Of a stretch of 64,000 nucleotides of DNA, positions 1-8,498 are shown piece after piece (positions within the stretch are counted from its first letter, which is position 1; each line of letters begins with the position of its first letter). The notes beneath the pieces are model-generated. The model was not told the DNA's origin. It was given only the letters and a program-made list of their open reading frames with translations, and searched no databases. Location of the stretch: NCBI RefSeq assembly GCF_040529335.1, contig NZ_CP159534.1, positions 1,364,001-1,428,000 of the forward strand. Direction: 5' to 3'. The position numbers and the translations under genes are program-made. The DNA comes from Streptomyces sp. HUAS MG91 (GTDB lineage: Bacteria > Actinomycetota > Actinomycetes > Streptomycetales > Streptomycetaceae).

Positions 1-508
1 ACCCGGCACGGTCCGCGACGCCCGGGACGAGGTCGAGCAGGGCCGTGCTCACGACGGCCGAGTGCACGTCGATGCGGGTGAGGTAGACCGGGCGGCCGCC
101 GGTGGCCTCGTCGAGTTCGGCGCGGGTGGGCGGGAGGCGGTCCGGCCAGCGGGCGGCGTCCCAGCCGTGGCCGAGCAGGACCCGGTCGGTGGGGCGGGCC
201 GCGGCGTGGTCCCGGACGAGGGCGAGGGCTTCGGCGCGGGAGCGTGCGGCGGTGAGGTCGAGGCCGGTCAGGGCCAGGCCGGTCGACGTGGTGTGCACAT
301 GGGCGTCGGTGAACGCCGGAGTGACCAGGGCGCCGTCGAGGTCGACGATCTCGTCCACGCCGTCCGCGAACGCGTCCGCCGCGCCTTCCGAACCGACCCA
401 GGCGACATGGCCCGCCTCCACGACCATGGCGGTCGCGAAGGGGTCGGCGGGGCTGTGGACCTCGCCGCGGCGCAGGAGGACGGTGCGGGTGCTGGGGGGC
501 GTGCTCAT
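1..508 (-). CDS. Amidohydrolase, YtcJ-like (N-terminal part)
   Basis: Only the first 169 codons lie in the window; the gene runs off the left edge. The ATG at 508 opens a frame with the usual amidohydrolase N-terminal beta-sandwich, followed by the metal-binding motif D-A-H-V-H at residues 68-72, which places it in the metallo-dependent hydrolase superfamily. The stretch after it (LTGLDLTAARSRAEAL and GHGWDAARWP) is typical of YtcJ/exoenzyme-regulatory-type amidohydrolases that act on amide or cyclic C-N bonds. The substrate cannot be told from this part. It lies 160 bp downstream of an Lrp-type regulator on the same strand, which may control it. Family fairly sure, function unknown. Confidence 0.8.
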   Translation of the reverse strand, partial: MSTPPSTRTVLLRRGEVHSPADPFATAMVVEAGHVAWVGSEGAADAFADGVDEIVDLDGALVTPAFTDAHVHTTSTGLALTGLDLTAARSRAEALALVRDHAAARPTDRVLLGHGWDAARWPDRLPPTRAELDEATGGRPVYLTRIDVHSAVVSTALLDLVPGVADRAG

Positions 509-625
509 GGGGACAGTTTCCCGTGTCCTGCGGGGTGCCGCGGCCCCGGGGTGCTGTTCAGGGGCCGTACCGGGGTGCGGGCCCGACGAGCGCCCGCCCC
601 GCGCTTGGGGGCCGCCTTGCCCACC

Positions 626-644
626 CTGCCGCCCCTGGCGGCAG
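626..644. promoter_or_regulatory. Inverted repeat upstream of the amidohydrolase, possible Lrp operator
   Basis: A perfect 8-bp inverted repeat, CTGCCGCC-CCT-GGCGGCAG, lies in the 160-bp gap between the Lrp-type gene (stop at 669) and the amidohydrolase start (508). Flanking TTGCCCA copies add further symmetry. The place fits an operator for the neighbouring Lrp protein, but this is inference from position and symmetry only; a weak hairpin in the message is the alternative. Confidence 0.3.
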
Positions 645-668
645 ATTGCCCAAGGCTTGGTATGCCTA

Positions 669-1109
669 CTAGATCCGTGGAGGTCTGGACTCGTACGGGG
701 TGGAGAGGACTACCGTCGTGCGGGTCGATACCCCGGCGAGGGAGCGGACGCGGGCCAGGAGGTTCTCCAGTTCGTGCGGGGTCTCCACGCGGACCTTCAG
801 GATGTAGTTCTCGTCGCCGGCCACGCTGTGGCACGCCTCGATCTCCGGTACGCCCGCCAGGCGTTCGGCGATGTCGTCGGGGGCGCTCGGGTCGAACGGT
901 TTCACCGAGATGAAGGCCGTCATCGGCAGCCCGACCGCCTCGGGGTCGACGACCGCCGCGTAACCGCGGATCACTCCGCGCTGTTCGAGTCGGCGCACAC
1001 GCTGGTGCACCGCGGACGTGGACAGGCCCGTGGCCTTGCCCAGGTCGGTGTAGCTCATCCGCCCGTCCTTGACGAGCAGCTGCACAATCTGTCGGTCGAG
1101 CTCCTCCAT
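669..1109 (-). CDS. Lrp/AsnC family transcriptional regulator
   Basis: A 146-residue protein with the full Lrp layout: an N-terminal winged helix-turn-helix (about residues 2-58, opening with ELDRQIVQLLVKDGRMSY and a recognition helix in LSTSAVHQRVRRLE) and a C-terminal RAM ligand-binding domain (about 65-140, with the conserved G-D-E-N-Y turn). Such proteins sense amino acids or related effectors and bind DNA as octamers. The start ATG at 1109 fits the family's usual length. The gene is divergent from a small conserved gene at 1333 and lies just upstream of an amidohydrolase on the same strand, its likely target. The ligand is unknown. Confidence 0.93.
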   Translation of the reverse strand: MEELDRQIVQLLVKDGRMSYTDLGKATGLSTSAVHQRVRRLEQRGVIRGYAAVVDPEAVGLPMTAFISVKPFDPSAPDDIAERLAGVPEIEACHSVAGDENYILKVRVETPHELENLLARVRSLAGVSTRTTVVLSTPYESRPPRI

Positions 1110-1206
1110 GGCGATGAACCTACCCGCCCCTTGATCCTCCCGGTACCGTCGAGGGCCTCTCGTCTACCGCGTCCCGGGCACCTGCAATCGGCATGTGACG
1201 AAGACC

Positions 1207-1224
1207 ACACGGTTCGGACCGTGT
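1207..1224. promoter_or_regulatory. Palindrome ACACGGT-N4-ACCGTGT between divergent genes
   Basis: A perfect 7-bp inverted repeat with a 4-bp TCGG centre lies 98 bp upstream of the Lrp gene start and 109 bp upstream of the gene at 1333. It is well placed to bind a dimeric repressor acting on either promoter. No regulator can be assigned from sequence alone, although Lrp autoregulation is an obvious guess. Confidence 0.35.
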
Positions 1225-1332
1225 CCCGGGGCATCGCGCGGTTACCTCGCGCACGGGACGGGAAGTGCTTGCTGTGGCCGAGGCCGCGACTCATGGACAT
1301 CCGCGGCCGGCCCACCCGAGGGGGAGAATCCC

Positions 1333-1782
1333 ATGCAGAGTGTGAAGCGTCCCGGACGCGCTGCCGTGCGCGGCAACCGCAGGCAGGCGGTCGTCGAGCC
1401 CCAGCCGGAGGGTGTCGAACCCGGCTTCGACGAAGGCGTCGGCGACGAGCTCGACGCGTACGACACGTTCGAGATGTACCGGGTGATCTGCCCGGACTGT
1501 GCCCAGCCCATCGCCCTCCTCGCGGACGAGGACGAGCTGCCCGAGCACGCCCATGTGACCTCGCCCTGGAACCCGTTCGGGCTCTCCGTATGTGCGGGTA
1601 CCGGCCGGGCGGCCGCCGAGGCGCGCCCCGTCGACGACATGACGGGTGCTCAGGAGCAGGACACCGCGCTGTTGTTGACGCTCCCCCAGGGTCTCGACTG
1701 GCGCACCCAGCCGTTCTCGCACGTCGGCGGGCCCGGCTCGCGCCCGATCCGGGTGCCCCGGCAGCGCAGCAGCGCCGCCTGA
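1333..1782 (+). CDS. Conserved hypothetical protein with Cys/His cluster
   Basis: A 149-residue acidic soluble protein. The frame is open from 1195, but the ATG at 1333 is chosen because GGGGGAGAA stands just upstream as a strong ribosome binding site. A basic N-terminus (residues 1-20) is followed by an acidic segment and then a CPDC pair (C53, C56), H72, H74 and C87, which could bind a metal, probably zinc. No signal peptide or membrane segment. It looks like the short unnamed proteins conserved across Streptomyces; no function is known to me. It converges on the kinase gene at 1806 with a 23-bp gap. Confidence 0.72.
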   Translation: MQSVKRPGRAAVRGNRRQAVVEPQPEGVEPGFDEGVGDELDAYDTFEMYRVICPDCAQPIALLADEDELPEHAHVTSPWNPFGLSVCAGTGRAAAEARPVDDMTGAQEQDTALLLTLPQGLDWRTQPFSHVGGPGSRPIRVPRQRSSAA

Positions 1783-1805
1783 GCCGCCCGGAATCGGCCG
1801 CGGTC

Positions 1806-2897
1806 TCACCAGTAACTGCCCTGCACCATGGCGCGCAGACTGTCGTGGTGCAGGATCAGTGTGTCCGGATCCGCGGGCACGGCGACCTCGCCGAAGTGGG
1901 CCTGCCGGTAGGCGACCCTGAGCATCACCACCGCGTGCCGCAGGGCGGCGTAGAGCGTGTAGAAGTCCATGTCGCGCGGGGTGTGTCCGGTGCGGCGCGC
2001 ATAGCTCTCCTCGATCCGGTCGCGGCGCAGGAACGCGGGCAGTCCCGGCTGGCCGAAGCTCACGGTGAGGTCCTGGAAGAAGCGGTGCAGATAGACGGTC
2101 CAGCCGAGGTCGACCTCGCGCGGGGCCAGCGCCGCCATCTCCCAGTCGAGCACGGCGGCCGGTTCGAAGCCGTCGTAGATGATGTTGCCGATCCGGGCGT
2201 CGCCCCAGTTGAGGACCGCGGCGCCCTCGTCGCGCGGCCACAGCTCCTCCACGCGGTCGAAGGCGCGCTCGATCAGCGGTGACGGGGCGAGACCGGCCAC
2301 CACCCAGGCGTAGTAGGCGCGTTGGGCGTCGACGTGCCGGCGCAAGGGGCTGCCCGCGCCGGGCAGCGCGAGGAACGCCGCCTCGGCCGCCGGTACGCCG
2401 TCGTGCAGCCGGGCGATGACGCCGATGCTCGCCTCTTCGAGGCCGGCGCGCTCGGCGTCGGTCGCCGCGTGCAGCCAGTTGCCCTCGTAGGTGTACGGCA
2501 TCACGTCGGGCGGCACCCGCCCCGCGACCCGCTCCATGACGAAGAAGGGCGCGCCGAGCGGGCCCGGGTCCTCCTCCAGCCACAGCACGCGCGGCACCGG
2601 GATCCCGGCGCGCTCGGCGGCGAGCCGCATGGTGCGGTACTGGCGCGGCATGTCGTACACCGGGAAGATCGTGTACGCGGACGGGTCGGCCGCGAGCCGC
2701 AACGCGCAGGCCCGCACCGGGGGTTCGGGGTGCTCGATGTCGAAGAGGAGCGTCTCGCTGGACATGCCGTTGGACTCGGGGACGGAGACGTTCACCGCCT
2801 TGGCGCCGGGCAGCCGGCCGCCGAGCCACGCGGTGAGGCGGCGGGCGAGCTCTTCGGGTTCGCGGGTGGAGGTGCGCGGGCGCGGCGCTGTCGCCAT
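1806..2897 (-). CDS. Phosphotransferase family protein (APH/ACAD10-like kinase)
   Basis: A 363-residue protein with the aminoglycoside-phosphotransferase/choline-kinase fold. The nucleotide-binding lobe holds the glycine-rich and Lys-equivalent region (about residues 30-75); the catalytic loop reads N-W-G-D-A-R-I-G-N, the W-G-D variant seen in the ACAD10-like group instead of H-G-D, and the metal-binding motif is L-D-W-E-M-A. In this group substrates tend to be hydroxylated lipids or sterol-like alcohols rather than antibiotics, so resistance should not be assumed. It is the second gene of an apparent two-gene unit with 2926-4068 (28-bp gap, same strand). The substrate is unknown. Confidence 0.88.
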   Translation of the reverse strand: MATAPRPRTSTREPEELARRLTAWLGGRLPGAKAVNVSVPESNGMSSETLLFDIEHPEPPVRACALRLAADPSAYTIFPVYDMPRQYRTMRLAAERAGIPVPRVLWLEEDPGPLGAPFFVMERVAGRVPPDVMPYTYEGNWLHAATDAERAGLEEASIGVIARLHDGVPAAEAAFLALPGAGSPLRRHVDAQRAYYAWVVAGLAPSPLIERAFDRVEELWPRDEGAAVLNWGDARIGNIIYDGFEPAAVLDWEMAALAPREVDLGWTVYLHRFFQDLTVSFGQPGLPAFLRRDRIEESYARRTGHTPRDMDFYTLYAALRHAVVMLRVAYRQAHFGEVAVPADPDTLILHHDSLRAMVQGSYW

Positions 2898-2925
2898 CGT
2901 CGGACTCCCTCTGCCTGAAGGTGGG

Positions 2926-4068
2926 TTACGGGCGTCGTGGGGCCACGGAGTCGAAGCCGGTGAAGCCGCTCGGGTCGTGGCGGCCGAAGCTGCCGTGCTC
3001 GAAGATGCCGTGGCCGACCTGCCCGTCGAGGGTGAAGCGGGCCGCGTGGTCGGTCACGCCGTACGCGGCCAGAGGGTGCGCGGAGGGGTCGGCGAGGTCG
3101 TAGGCGCGCCGGTCGGTCCAGCCGCGGCCCTGCCAGGTGCCGTGCTGCCAGTCGTCGGCGGGCGGATAGCCGGCGCCCAGCGCGAGGGGCGAGGAGATGA
3201 GGATCTCCACGCCGAGTTCGAGGGGCTTGCGGGTGAGCGGATCGGTGAGGTGGACGACCGCGCTCTCAGGGTGGCGGGTGCCGGGCCGGTAGGTGATGTC
3301 GGTGAGCGGCCAGCCGAGTTGGCGGTCGCGGTGCCCCTGCTGGACGAGGGTGGCGTCCGTGAGGGTGCGGTGCCCGTCGGCGTCCTCCTGGGTGACGATC
3401 ATGAGGAAGCGGTCGTCGAAGCGGACCGGCGCCCAGATCCAGTGGAAGCCCTCGGTGGGATGGTCCTGGGCGAGCCGTCCGCCCTCCTCGCCGGGCACCG
3501 GGCGGACGCCCCAGCTGCGGTCGCGGGTGCCGGTCCAGTCGCGTACGTCGATCTCCCGGCCGCCGATGCGCAGCCGTCCGTCGACGCGACCCGCCTGCAC
3601 GAACCGCTTGCCCTCCAGGGTCAGCCGCCCGCCCCGGCGCTGGATGTGGTGCGGCTCCCACAGGGCCGGGAAGGCGGCCCGCCAGTTCAGCTCGTACGAG
3701 AGTCCGGCCGGGTCGTCCGGGTCGGCGGCGCAGGTGAGGACGAACTCCTCGAGCGGGCGCTCGACGCGGATGCGCAGCGGGCCGACCTCCATCCGCATCC
3801 GGTCCGCGTCGTCCAGCGCGTCGGAGGCGCGGACGGCGTGCAGGGTGTCACCGGCGCGGAGCGTGGCGTAGGCGTCGATGACGCCCAGGTTGGGATAGAC
3901 GCCGAGGCCGAGGATGAGCAGGAAGTGCCCCTCGGGGTCGACGAGGTGGAAGATGCAGCGGTCGTAGGCGTTGCGGTCCCCGGTCGCCACGTGCTTCATC
4001 GACAGCGGGACCTGGTGGACGGGGTACTCGTCGAGAGCCACGGGACGTTCGTCGTCGGCCACGGGCAT
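2926..4068 (-). CDS. Tocopherol-cyclase/CrtC-like beta-barrel protein (DUF7064/7065 type)
   Basis: A 380-residue protein without signal peptide or membrane helices. It resembles the two-lobed lipocalin-like fold of hydroxyneurosporene synthase (CrtC), tocopherol cyclase and the DUF7064/DUF7065 proteins: many Trp/aromatic beta-strand segments such as WTGTRDRSWGVRP and GFHWIWAPVRF, and a C-terminal strand LDGQVGHGIFEHG. The R-D-R-S-W-G-V motif is the most recognisable part. Such proteins act on isoprenoid or other hydrophobic molecules. It is followed 28 bp downstream by a kinase-like gene, suggesting joint action on a hydroxylated lipid or terpenoid. The assignment rests on remembered motifs; catalytic activity is not established. 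Confidence 0.65.
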   Translation of the reverse strand: MPVADDERPVALDEYPVHQVPLSMKHVATGDRNAYDRCIFHLVDPEGHFLLILGLGVYPNLGVIDAYATLRAGDTLHAVRASDALDDADRMRMEVGPLRIRVERPLEEFVLTCAADPDDPAGLSYELNWRAAFPALWEPHHIQRRGGRLTLEGKRFVQAGRVDGRLRIGGREIDVRDWTGTRDRSWGVRPVPGEEGGRLAQDHPTEGFHWIWAPVRFDDRFLMIVTQEDADGHRTLTDATLVQQGHRDRQLGWPLTDITYRPGTRHPESAVVHLTDPLTRKPLELGVEILISSPLALGAGYPPADDWQHGTWQGRGWTDRRAYDLADPSAHPLAAYGVTDHAARFTLDGQVGHGIFEHGSFGRHDPSGFTGFDSVAPRRP

Positions 4069-4262
4069 CCTCCCTGCGTGCGGACCGGTTGACGTCGCCC
4101 GGAGGGGTACGGCCTGCCCGGCGGCGGAGTTGACGGTACGTCAGCTCCGCTCGACTGAGAAGACGTGCGACCGCGGCGGCGTCCGGCGCACGGTTATGCC
4201 GCGAACGGACGCTCGATACCGTCAACACGTGACCTGACCCGTCGCCCGAACGTTGACCTGGC

Positions 4263-4715
4263 ATGACCCCGACGGAGATCCCGGCCTCTGCGCCCACCGG
4301 ACGACGCAGGCGCATCCTCGTCCCTGTTGCCGCAGAATCGGTTCATCATCAGCAACAGCAGGCACCTCAGCCTCACCCGGCACATCAGACCCACCAGGCA
4401 CAGCTGTCACAGGCGGCACACCCAGCTCACCAGGCACAGCTGTCGCACCCGGCGCATCAGGCGCAGCTGTCACATGCCGCCCCGCAGCCGCCGCGTCCCG
4501 CCCCGCCGCACGCCCATCAGCGGGTCGCGGCGGCCCCCGTGGCGAGCCCGGCGCACCCGGACCCGCCCATCTACCGGGCCCTGATCGCGAGCTGGGCCGA
4601 CCGCGGCAGGACGCTGCCGGGCCGGCCCGACCCCGAGTGGGTGCGGCTGGTGGCGCCCACCGTGCACACCGGGCAGTTCAGCGGGATTCGGATCCCGCGA
4701 GGTGACGGGCGATGA
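4263..4715 (+). CDS. His/Gln/Pro-rich repeat protein, unknown function
   Basis: A 150-residue frame. The first 25 residues are basic (GRRRRILVPVAAE); residues about 28-85 are low-complexity His-Gln-Ala-Pro with three near copies of HQAQLS; the C-terminal 50 residues (PPIYRALIASWADRGRTLPG, then EWVRLVAPTV) are ordinary sequence and probably the conserved domain. No membrane segment. The gene overlaps the 3' end of the acyl-CoA dehydrogenase by 38 bp tail to tail. Start chosen at the ATG at 4263; no clear ribosome binding site is seen, so a leaderless or different start is possible. It could bind metal through its histidines. Moderately sure it is expressed. Confidence 0.55.
   Translation: MTPTEIPASAPTGRRRRILVPVAAESVHHQQQQAPQPHPAHQTHQAQLSQAAHPAHQAQLSHPAHQAQLSHAAPQPPRPAPPHAHQRVAAAPVASPAHPDPPIYRALIASWADRGRTLPGRPDPEWVRLVAPTVHTGQFSGIRIPRGDGR
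4392..4471 (+). repeat. Short tandem repeat coding HQAQLS units
   Basis: Three copies of a 17-bp unit (CACCAGGCACAGCTGTC at 4392 and 4428, and the variant CATCAGGCGCAGCTGTC at 4455) with periods of 36 and 27 bp. Both periods are multiples of three, so length changes keep the frame. The first two copies are identical at the DNA level, which suggests recent slippage or duplication. Confidence 0.85.
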
Positions 4716-5841
4716 CCATGCGCTGGATCTGATTGGTGCCCTCGACGATCTGCAGCACCTTCGCCTCGCGCATCAGGCGCTCGACCGGGAAGTCCGCGGT
4801 GTAGCCGTATCCGCCGAGGACCTGCACCGCGTCCGTGGTGACCTTCATCGCCGCGTCGGTGCACAGCAGCTTCGCCATGGCCGCCTGCTTGGAGAAGGGC
4901 CGGCCCGCGTCCCGCAGCCGGGCCGCCGACAGGTACAGCGCGCGGCCCGCCTCTATCTGCGTCGCCATGTCGGCGAGCATGAAGCGCAGGCCCTGGAAGT
5001 CGGCGATGGGGTGGCCGAACTGGGACCGGCCCTTCGCGTACGACACCGCCTCGTCCAGCGCCGCCTGCGCCACGCCGATCGCGCAGGCCGCGATGCCGAG
5101 CCGGCCGGAGTCGAGGGCGGACAGGGCGATCTGGAAGCCCTGGCCCTCGTCCCCGATCCGCCGCGCGTCGGCGACCCGTACTCCGTCGAAGTGGACCTGC
5201 GCGGTGGGCGAGCCCTTCATGCCCATCTTCTTCTCGGGCACGGCGGCGCTCAGCCCGGGCGCGTCGCCGGGCACCAGGAACGCCGTGATGCCGTGCGCGC
5301 CCTCGCCGCCGGTGCGGGCGAGCACCGTGTAGAAGTCGGCCACGCCGCCGTGGGTGATCCACGCCTTCGTGCCGGTCAGCACCCAGTCGTCGCCGTCGCG
5401 CACCGCCTTCGTCCGCAGGGAGGCGGCGTCGGAGCCGGACGAGGGCTCGGAGAGGCAGTACGCGCCGAGCAGTCCGCCGCCGAGCATGTCGGGCAGGTGC
5501 TCGGAGCGCTGCTGCTTCGTGCCGAAGTTGGCCAGCGCGTGGCAGGCGAGGGAGTGGACGCTGACGCCGAGCCCGACCGTCAGGCGGGCGGCCGCCAGCT
5601 CCTCCAGCGCCTGGAGGTACACCTCGTAGGGCTGGTCGCCGCCGCCGAACTCCGCGGAGTAGGGCAGTCCGAGCAGTCCCGACGAGGACAGCAGCGCGAA
5701 GGTCTCACGGGGGAAGCGGCCCGCGTCCTCCTCCTCGGCCGCGCGCGGGGCGATCTCCCGCTGCGCGATGTCACGGACCAGCTGCATCAGGTCCTGAGCT
5801 TCGTCCGTCGGCAGCTGACGCTCGACTCCTGGCTCCGGCAT
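4678..5841 (-). CDS. Acyl-CoA dehydrogenase
   Basis: A 387-residue FAD enzyme that introduces the alpha-beta double bond into an acyl-CoA. All three domains are present: helical N-terminus (about 15-125), middle beta domain with YCLSEPSSGSDAASLRTKA and WVLTGTKAWITHGGVAD, and helical C-terminus with GGYGYTADFPVERLMREAK. The C-terminal VEGTNQIQRMVIARHL contains the catalytic-base Glu (E-G-T) of the short/medium/branched-chain group. Length is normal. Good Shine-Dalgarno (GGAGGAG) before the ATG at 5841. It stands alone facing the chitinase promoter; its electron acceptor and chain-length preference cannot be told. Confidence 0.95.
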   Translation of the reverse strand: MPEPGVERQLPTDEAQDLMQLVRDIAQREIAPRAAEEEDAGRFPRETFALLSSSGLLGLPYSAEFGGGDQPYEVYLQALEELAAARLTVGLGVSVHSLACHALANFGTKQQRSEHLPDMLGGGLLGAYCLSEPSSGSDAASLRTKAVRDGDDWVLTGTKAWITHGGVADFYTVLARTGGEGAHGITAFLVPGDAPGLSAAVPEKKMGMKGSPTAQVHFDGVRVADARRIGDEGQGFQIALSALDSGRLGIAACAIGVAQAALDEAVSYAKGRSQFGHPIADFQGLRFMLADMATQIEAGRALYLSAARLRDAGRPFSKQAAMAKLLCTDAAMKVTTDAVQVLGGYGYTADFPVERLMREAKVLQIVEGTNQIQRMVIARHLAGSESR

Positions 5842-6066
5842 GGCGACGCTCTCCTCCCTGGGGGGCGCTGCGGTGGGGCCGCGGGGTGAGGCGGCGCCAC
5901 CGGGTGGTCACTACCGAACCGATGCTGCCCTTCCGGGTCTCGGAAGCGGCTGACCAGCGGCTGCGGCGTGTTGAGTATTCCCGATCCGGGGCCCCGCGTC
6001 ACTAGTTAACGACCGCTTACTCCAAGTTTTTCGCGGGCCTCCGTGCCGTGTGCGGGAAGTGGGGAG

Positions 6067-6104
6067 ATTGGTCCGGACCATTGACCCCACTGGTCTAGTC
6101 CTCC
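6067..6104 (+). promoter_or_regulatory. Two DasR-type (dre) boxes before the chitinase gene
   Basis: The 336-bp gap between the dehydrogenase and the chitinase holds two 16-bp copies of the Streptomyces dre motif (consensus ACTGGTCTAGACCACT): ATTGGTCCGGACCATT at 6067-6082, with a perfect palindromic core, and ACTGGTCTAGTCCTCC at 6089-6104, a left-half match. They are 22 bp apart, two helical turns, on one DNA face, and 75-110 bp from the start codon, so they overlap the expected promoter. This is the arrangement known from chitinase promoters repressed by DasR and relieved by glucosamine-6-phosphate. Confidence 0.82.
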
Positions 6105-6177
6105 TACTGTTCCGTCCGCAGGTCCAGCACGGAATCCCCCACATCCCGCGTGTTCCCCTCCCCCACGAGGAGACAAG

Positions 6178-7419
<1,242 letters not shown>

Positions 7420-7438
7420 CCGCACCCGAACGACCGTG

Positions 7439-7469
7439 GAGGGCGGGGCCGGATTCCGGCCCCGCCCTC
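7439..7469. terminator. Terminator between chitinase and TetR genes
   Basis: Perfect 14-bp stem GAGGGCGGGGCCGG / CCGGCCCCGCCCTC with a 3-nt loop, set exactly between the two convergent stop codons. It can end transcription from both sides; there is no U tract, as is common in Streptomyces. Confidence 0.9.
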
Positions 7470-8147
7470 TCAGTCCATGGTCACCGGCGGCTGGTACGCG
7501 GGCTCGAACTCCGCGATCACGCGCAGGGTTTCGACCAGCGTACGGACCAACAGGGCCCGTACCGTGTCCCGTTCGACCTCGCGGCGGCCGATCCAGTCCA
7601 GCGTGACGCCCTCGACCCCGCACAGCCAGCCGAGCAGCGCGAGCCGGGCGAGCTCCGGCACGTCGGGCTTTCCCCAGGCGCCCCGGGCGATGGTCGCGAT
7701 CATCTCCTCGCGCACCCCGTTGCGGATGGCCTGCACCTCGGCGTCGAAGCCGACACCGCCCGTGATGATCGTGCGGTAGGCGGCCTGGTGGTGCTCGGCG
7801 TAGCGCAGATAGCCGTCGATGGTGCGGTGGACGCGGTCGACCGGGGCCAGATCGCCGGCCCCGCCCGCCCGGTCGAGGAGGTCGCCGACGGAGTCCTCGA
7901 TGATCGCGAGGTAGTAGCCGCGCTTGGACGTGAAGTAGTAGTAGATCAGCCCCTTGGCGACTCCCGCGTGCCGGGCGATGTCGTCCATCGACAGCGCGTC
8001 GTAGGACGTGTCGGCGAACAACTTCCGTCCGATGGAGATGAGTTCGGCGCGGCGCGCGACGGAGCGGTCGGTGCCGCGCGCCCGCTGTTCACTGTTCTTC
8101 AATTCCGGCCCTGGTGTCCGACTCCTGCGGATTCCGCAGTATGGCAC
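7470..8147 (-). CDS. TetR family transcriptional regulator
   Basis: A 225-residue one-component repressor. N-terminal TetR helix-turn-helix at about residues 28-75 (LFADTSYDALSMDDIAR, then AGVAKGLIYYYFTSKRGYY), then a C-terminal ligand domain of the type found in many uncharacterised Streptomyces TetR proteins. The frame opens at a GTG at 8147; an in-frame TTG at 8102 (giving MKNSEQRARG) would remove an unusual Cys/Arg-rich leader and may be the true start. It ends against the chitinase terminator and lies downstream of a 50-residue membrane protein on the same strand. Target and ligand unknown. Confidence 0.9.
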   Translation of the reverse strand: MPYCGIRRSRTPGPELKNSEQRARGTDRSVARRAELISIGRKLFADTSYDALSMDDIARHAGVAKGLIYYYFTSKRGYYLAIIEDSVGDLLDRAGGAGDLAPVDRVHRTIDGYLRYAEHHQAAYRTIITGGVGFDAEVQAIRNGVREEMIATIARGAWGKPDVPELARLALLGWLCGVEGVTLDWIGRREVERDTVRALLVRTLVETLRVIAEFEPAYQPPVTMD

Positions 8148-8197
8148 CTCACGGGCCGGCCGTGACGCGGATCACCTCACACCGGGTGGCGGGAGCG

Positions 8198-8350
8198 TCA
8201 CATCAGGCCGAGCTGCGTGACGAGCATCGCCACCACCACGACGAGGGTCCACCCGAGGACGTGCTCGAGGAACTTGGGCCCGTCCTCCCGGGGCCCTCCG
8301 GTGCGGGCACGGCCGGCCGGGGTGGGGACGGTGGCGGAACTGGCGGTCAT
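8198..8350 (-). CDS. Small membrane protein, 50 residues
   Basis: Translation from the ATG at 8350 gives a 50-residue protein with a flexible Ser/Thr/Pro and basic N-terminus (about 1-28) and one transmembrane helix at the C-terminus (WTLVVVVAMLVTQLGLM). Short single-helix proteins of this design are conserved in Streptomyces without known role. A longer open frame exists upstream, but its sequence is arginine-rich noise and overlaps the peptidase 3' end. The gene is 50 bp upstream of the TetR gene and may share its transcript. Confidence 0.7.
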   Translation of the reverse strand: MTASSATVPTPAGRARTGGPREDGPKFLEHVLGWTLVVVVAMLVTQLGLM

Positions 8351-8498
8351 GGGCGTCTCGCTCGGCTCGTGATCAGAGGCCTGATCGGGGCAGGTACTCC
8401 CCCCGGAGGCGCCCGCTCCCCTCCGGCGCCTTCTCCACCATGCCATCAGGTGAACCGGTTGCGACCGAGACCTTCGACACACGCCATTGGGGCGCGCC

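Noticed and set aside
102..2282. A 726-codon plus-strand frame over the amidohydrolase, Lrp and kinase genes
   Set aside because: Runs opposite to three recognisable genes and through intergenic DNA; no recognisable domain.
1806..2897. Aminoglycoside resistance kinase
   Set aside because: The fold fits, but the W-G-D loop variant belongs to the ACAD10-like group, and the neighbour suggests a lipid or terpenoid substrate.
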